Below, piece after piece: positions 62,903 through 64,000 of a DNA stretch of 64,000 nt (within the stretch, counting starts at the first letter, position 1; each line of letters starts with the position of its first letter). The DNA is from Legionella donaldsonii. GTDB lineage: Bacteria; Pseudomonadota; Gammaproteobacteria; Legionellales; Legionellaceae. The notes under the pieces were generated by a model. That model made no database searches. It saw only the letters and a program-made list of their open reading frames with translations, and was not told the origin of the DNA. Position numbers and translations under genes: made by a program. Location: contig NZ_UGOA01000001.1 of assembly GCF_900452385.1 (NCBI RefSeq), forward strand, positions 1,497,501 to 1,561,500. The letters run 5' to 3'.

Positions 62903-62955
62903 CTCAATTTTAAGATTAGAGTACTCAAACTCGATTTGCCAATCTGTACTCAAGC
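62903..62955 (-). promoter_or_regulatory. Three TTGAGTA repeats upstream of the chemosensory operon
   Basis: TTGAGTA occurs on the minus strand at 62909-62903, 62930-62924 and 62955-62949; the second and third are extended to TTGAGTAC. Start distances are 21 and 25 bases. They lie 22-75 bases before the GTG of the first gene, where promoter or regulator sites are expected. No sigma-28 flagellar promoter is obvious. Chance in AT-rich DNA is possible. Confidence 0.35.
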
Positions 62956-62987
62956 TAAATGGGATAAATAGGATAAGTACAAATAGC

Positions 62988-63473
62988 TTACTTATCGCAG
63001 GATTTTGTAGATGAGGAAGGTGAAAAGGTTATCCAAAATGCTGTCTGTATTTTTAATACATTTAGTTTGGCGTCGACTGCAACTATACCACCATGAGTAC
63101 GTTCTGGGATTGATCGTTGTTCGAATTGAGCCATTGAAGAAAATAGATCAAAAACCAATCCAACTGATGTAGTAGTTGTGTCGATTGCACCATCACATAA
63201 TGATTTAGAACCCACATCTTTTTCTCTTAATGTTTCGATTAGGGATACTAAGTGGACCATTGAGCGACCCAATCTATCTAAACGCCAAACAACCCAAACG
63301 TCGCCCGGAGGGTAAGTTCTCCATACACTCGAAGAGATCATATCCTTTATTGACACAACCTCTTGTATTCGCGTCTTTGCCAAAGTACAGAAAACTCCTT
63401 GATAGCTACAATGTTGCTTGCTGATAAACTTGCCCCTTTGGGTCTTTGATGGAAAAAATCTATGTTTGATCAA
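62988..63473 (-). pseudogene. Decayed serine recombinase (Tn3-type resolvase/invertase)
   Basis: The middle part matches resolvases: PPGDVWVVWRLDRLGRSMVHLV, then AIDTTTTSVGLVFDLFSSMA and FEQRSIPERTHGGIVA. The N-terminal catalytic Ser segment (usually YxRVST) is not present: the residues there, from MIKHRFFPSKTQ on, are unlike it. The C-terminal helix-turn-helix is replaced by unrelated residues, and the frame ends. The element is probably a broken recombinase that lies directly upstream of the chemosensory operon and may mark a past insertion. Confidence 0.75.
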
Positions 63474-63651
63474 CTCTGATCCATCAATAAAATAGGATAA
63501 TGATCAACCCGAGCGCAATGGGCGGCCAACTCCTTTTTAAAGGATTTTTCTGCTTAGCTTTATGCCTACAACTCATTGAAGATTAAATGGTTTTAGGACG
63601 ATGCTTTAATCCCATAAAACTGATCATTAATTATTCATTTTGTCGGAATTA

Positions 63652-63684
63652 TTAATATTATCTTAATATTACGAAACATATAAT
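63652..63684 (+). promoter_or_regulatory. PmrA-type box and -10 element
   Basis: TTAATATT (63652-63659) and CTTAATATT (63662-63670) are near-perfect repeats with an 11-base period, matching the PmrA consensus very closely. TATAAT follows at 63679-63684. The downstream start codon is at 63731. Confidence 0.75.
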
Positions 63685-63730
63685 TGGTAGCGTGAAAAAA
63701 TTAGATTAACGTTTACTCTAGAGAAAAATT

Positions 63731-64000
63731 ATGCCCAGAATTATAAACAGTAACGCTTATGCAGATATGGAAGTTGAACTTGATACCTTGTTTTATCAGG
63801 TCTATCAACACGATAAGAGAGATAGGCAGGATACAACTTTCCTTGTTCAATCTTTTTTAGATAAGTTCAGTGAATCTCTTGTAAGTCATTGCCGTCAATT
63901 ATTTAACAATGTTCGTGAAGAAGATGTAATCTATTATAAATCAAAGGATAAACGTAAAGGAGCCTACAGTCTTGATCCATTGAGTGATTATGCTGGTACC
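63731..64000 (+). CDS. Orphan protein behind a PmrA-type box (3' truncated)
   Basis: The frame opens with MPRIINSNAYADMEVELDTL at 63731 and stays open for 90 codons to the window end. The visible part is polar and probably helical (QDTTFLVQSFLDKFSESLVS). No family can be named from this fragment. The near-perfect PmrA-type box 60 bases upstream suggests a Dot/Icm effector. The ribosome-binding site is weak (GAGAAAAA). Confidence 0.6.
   Translation, partial: MPRIINSNAYADMEVELDTLFYQVYQHDKRDRQDTTFLVQSFLDKFSESLVSHCRQLFNNVREEDVIYYKSKDKRKGAYSLDPLSDYAGT

Noticed and set aside
1-64000. CRISPR arrays, complete insertion sequences, prophage or rRNA genes
   Set aside because: No direct-repeat/spacer pattern, transposase with inverted ends, phage structural gene or rRNA sequence was seen on either strand.

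Overview
The window looks like a chromosomal segment of a Legionella-type gammaproteobacterium. The DNA is AT-rich. Housekeeping genes (mltA, cysQ, arfB, lhr, a RoxA-type ribosomal oxygenase, an HPF-like ribosome factor) alternate with orphan proteins that carry eukaryote-like or toxin-like folds. Four of those orphans sit behind tandem TTAATATT-like repeats with an exact 11-nt period, the pattern known from PmrA boxes that drive many Dot/Icm effector genes in Legionella. The genus assignment is inference; there is no rRNA or dot/icm gene in the window.

Layout. 0-13.7 kb: metabolic and envelope genes (partial ornithine cyclodeaminase-like protein, clostripain-type peptidase, ThpR, type III polyketide synthase, RoxA, polysaccharide deacetylase, MltA, AhpD-like protein, FAD oxidoreductase). 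A tRNA-like remnant with two hairpins lies at 7.3 kb. 13.7-20.3 kb: patatin-like phospholipase, a small protein with an SH2-type FLVRES signature, an alpha/beta hydrolase, and an 884-residue protein with an arginine-type mono-ADP-ribosyltransferase signature. 20.4-36.5 kb: oxidoreductase, hydrolase/phosphoribosyltransferase pair, divergent HPPD-like dioxygenase with a metallophosphoesterase, HAAAP transporter, 2OG-Fe(II) oxygenase-like protein, a GNAT/P-loop fusion, MINPP-like histidine phosphatase, membrane proteins, cysQ, HPF-CSD protein and a GNAT. 36.6-51.8 kb: accessory region with a RES-Xre toxin-antitoxin pair, several effector candidates (a C-H-D cysteine hydrolase, an F-box-like/cupin protein and orphans), an MFS pseudogene, Lhr helicase, ArfB and an amine oxidase.

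51.9-62.9 kb, minus strand: a compact eight-gene chemosensory operon transcribed in the order CheW, CheR-TPR, CheW with N-terminal extension, MCP, CheA-REC, CheB, hybrid kinase (REC-HisKA-HATPase-REC-Hpt) and REC-EAL. Its composition matches the Wsp alternative chemosensory pathway, but the WspR-type diguanylate cyclase is replaced by an intact-looking c-di-GMP phosphodiesterase. An extra hybrid kinase, with an apparently ruined ATP lid, is inserted. The inferred flow is MCP array to CheA, then phosphotransfer to the attached and separate receivers and the Hpt relay, ending in c-di-GMP breakdown, with CheR-TPR and CheB setting adaptation. A decayed serine recombinase lies directly upstream, and beyond it a truncated orphan gene begins behind a near-perfect PmrA-type box at the window edge.

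The strongest candidates for undescribed biology are the Wsp-like system with an EAL output, the ADP-ribosyltransferase-like protein, the SH2-like protein and the F-box/cupin protein. All function calls rest on motif reading only; no database search was possible.
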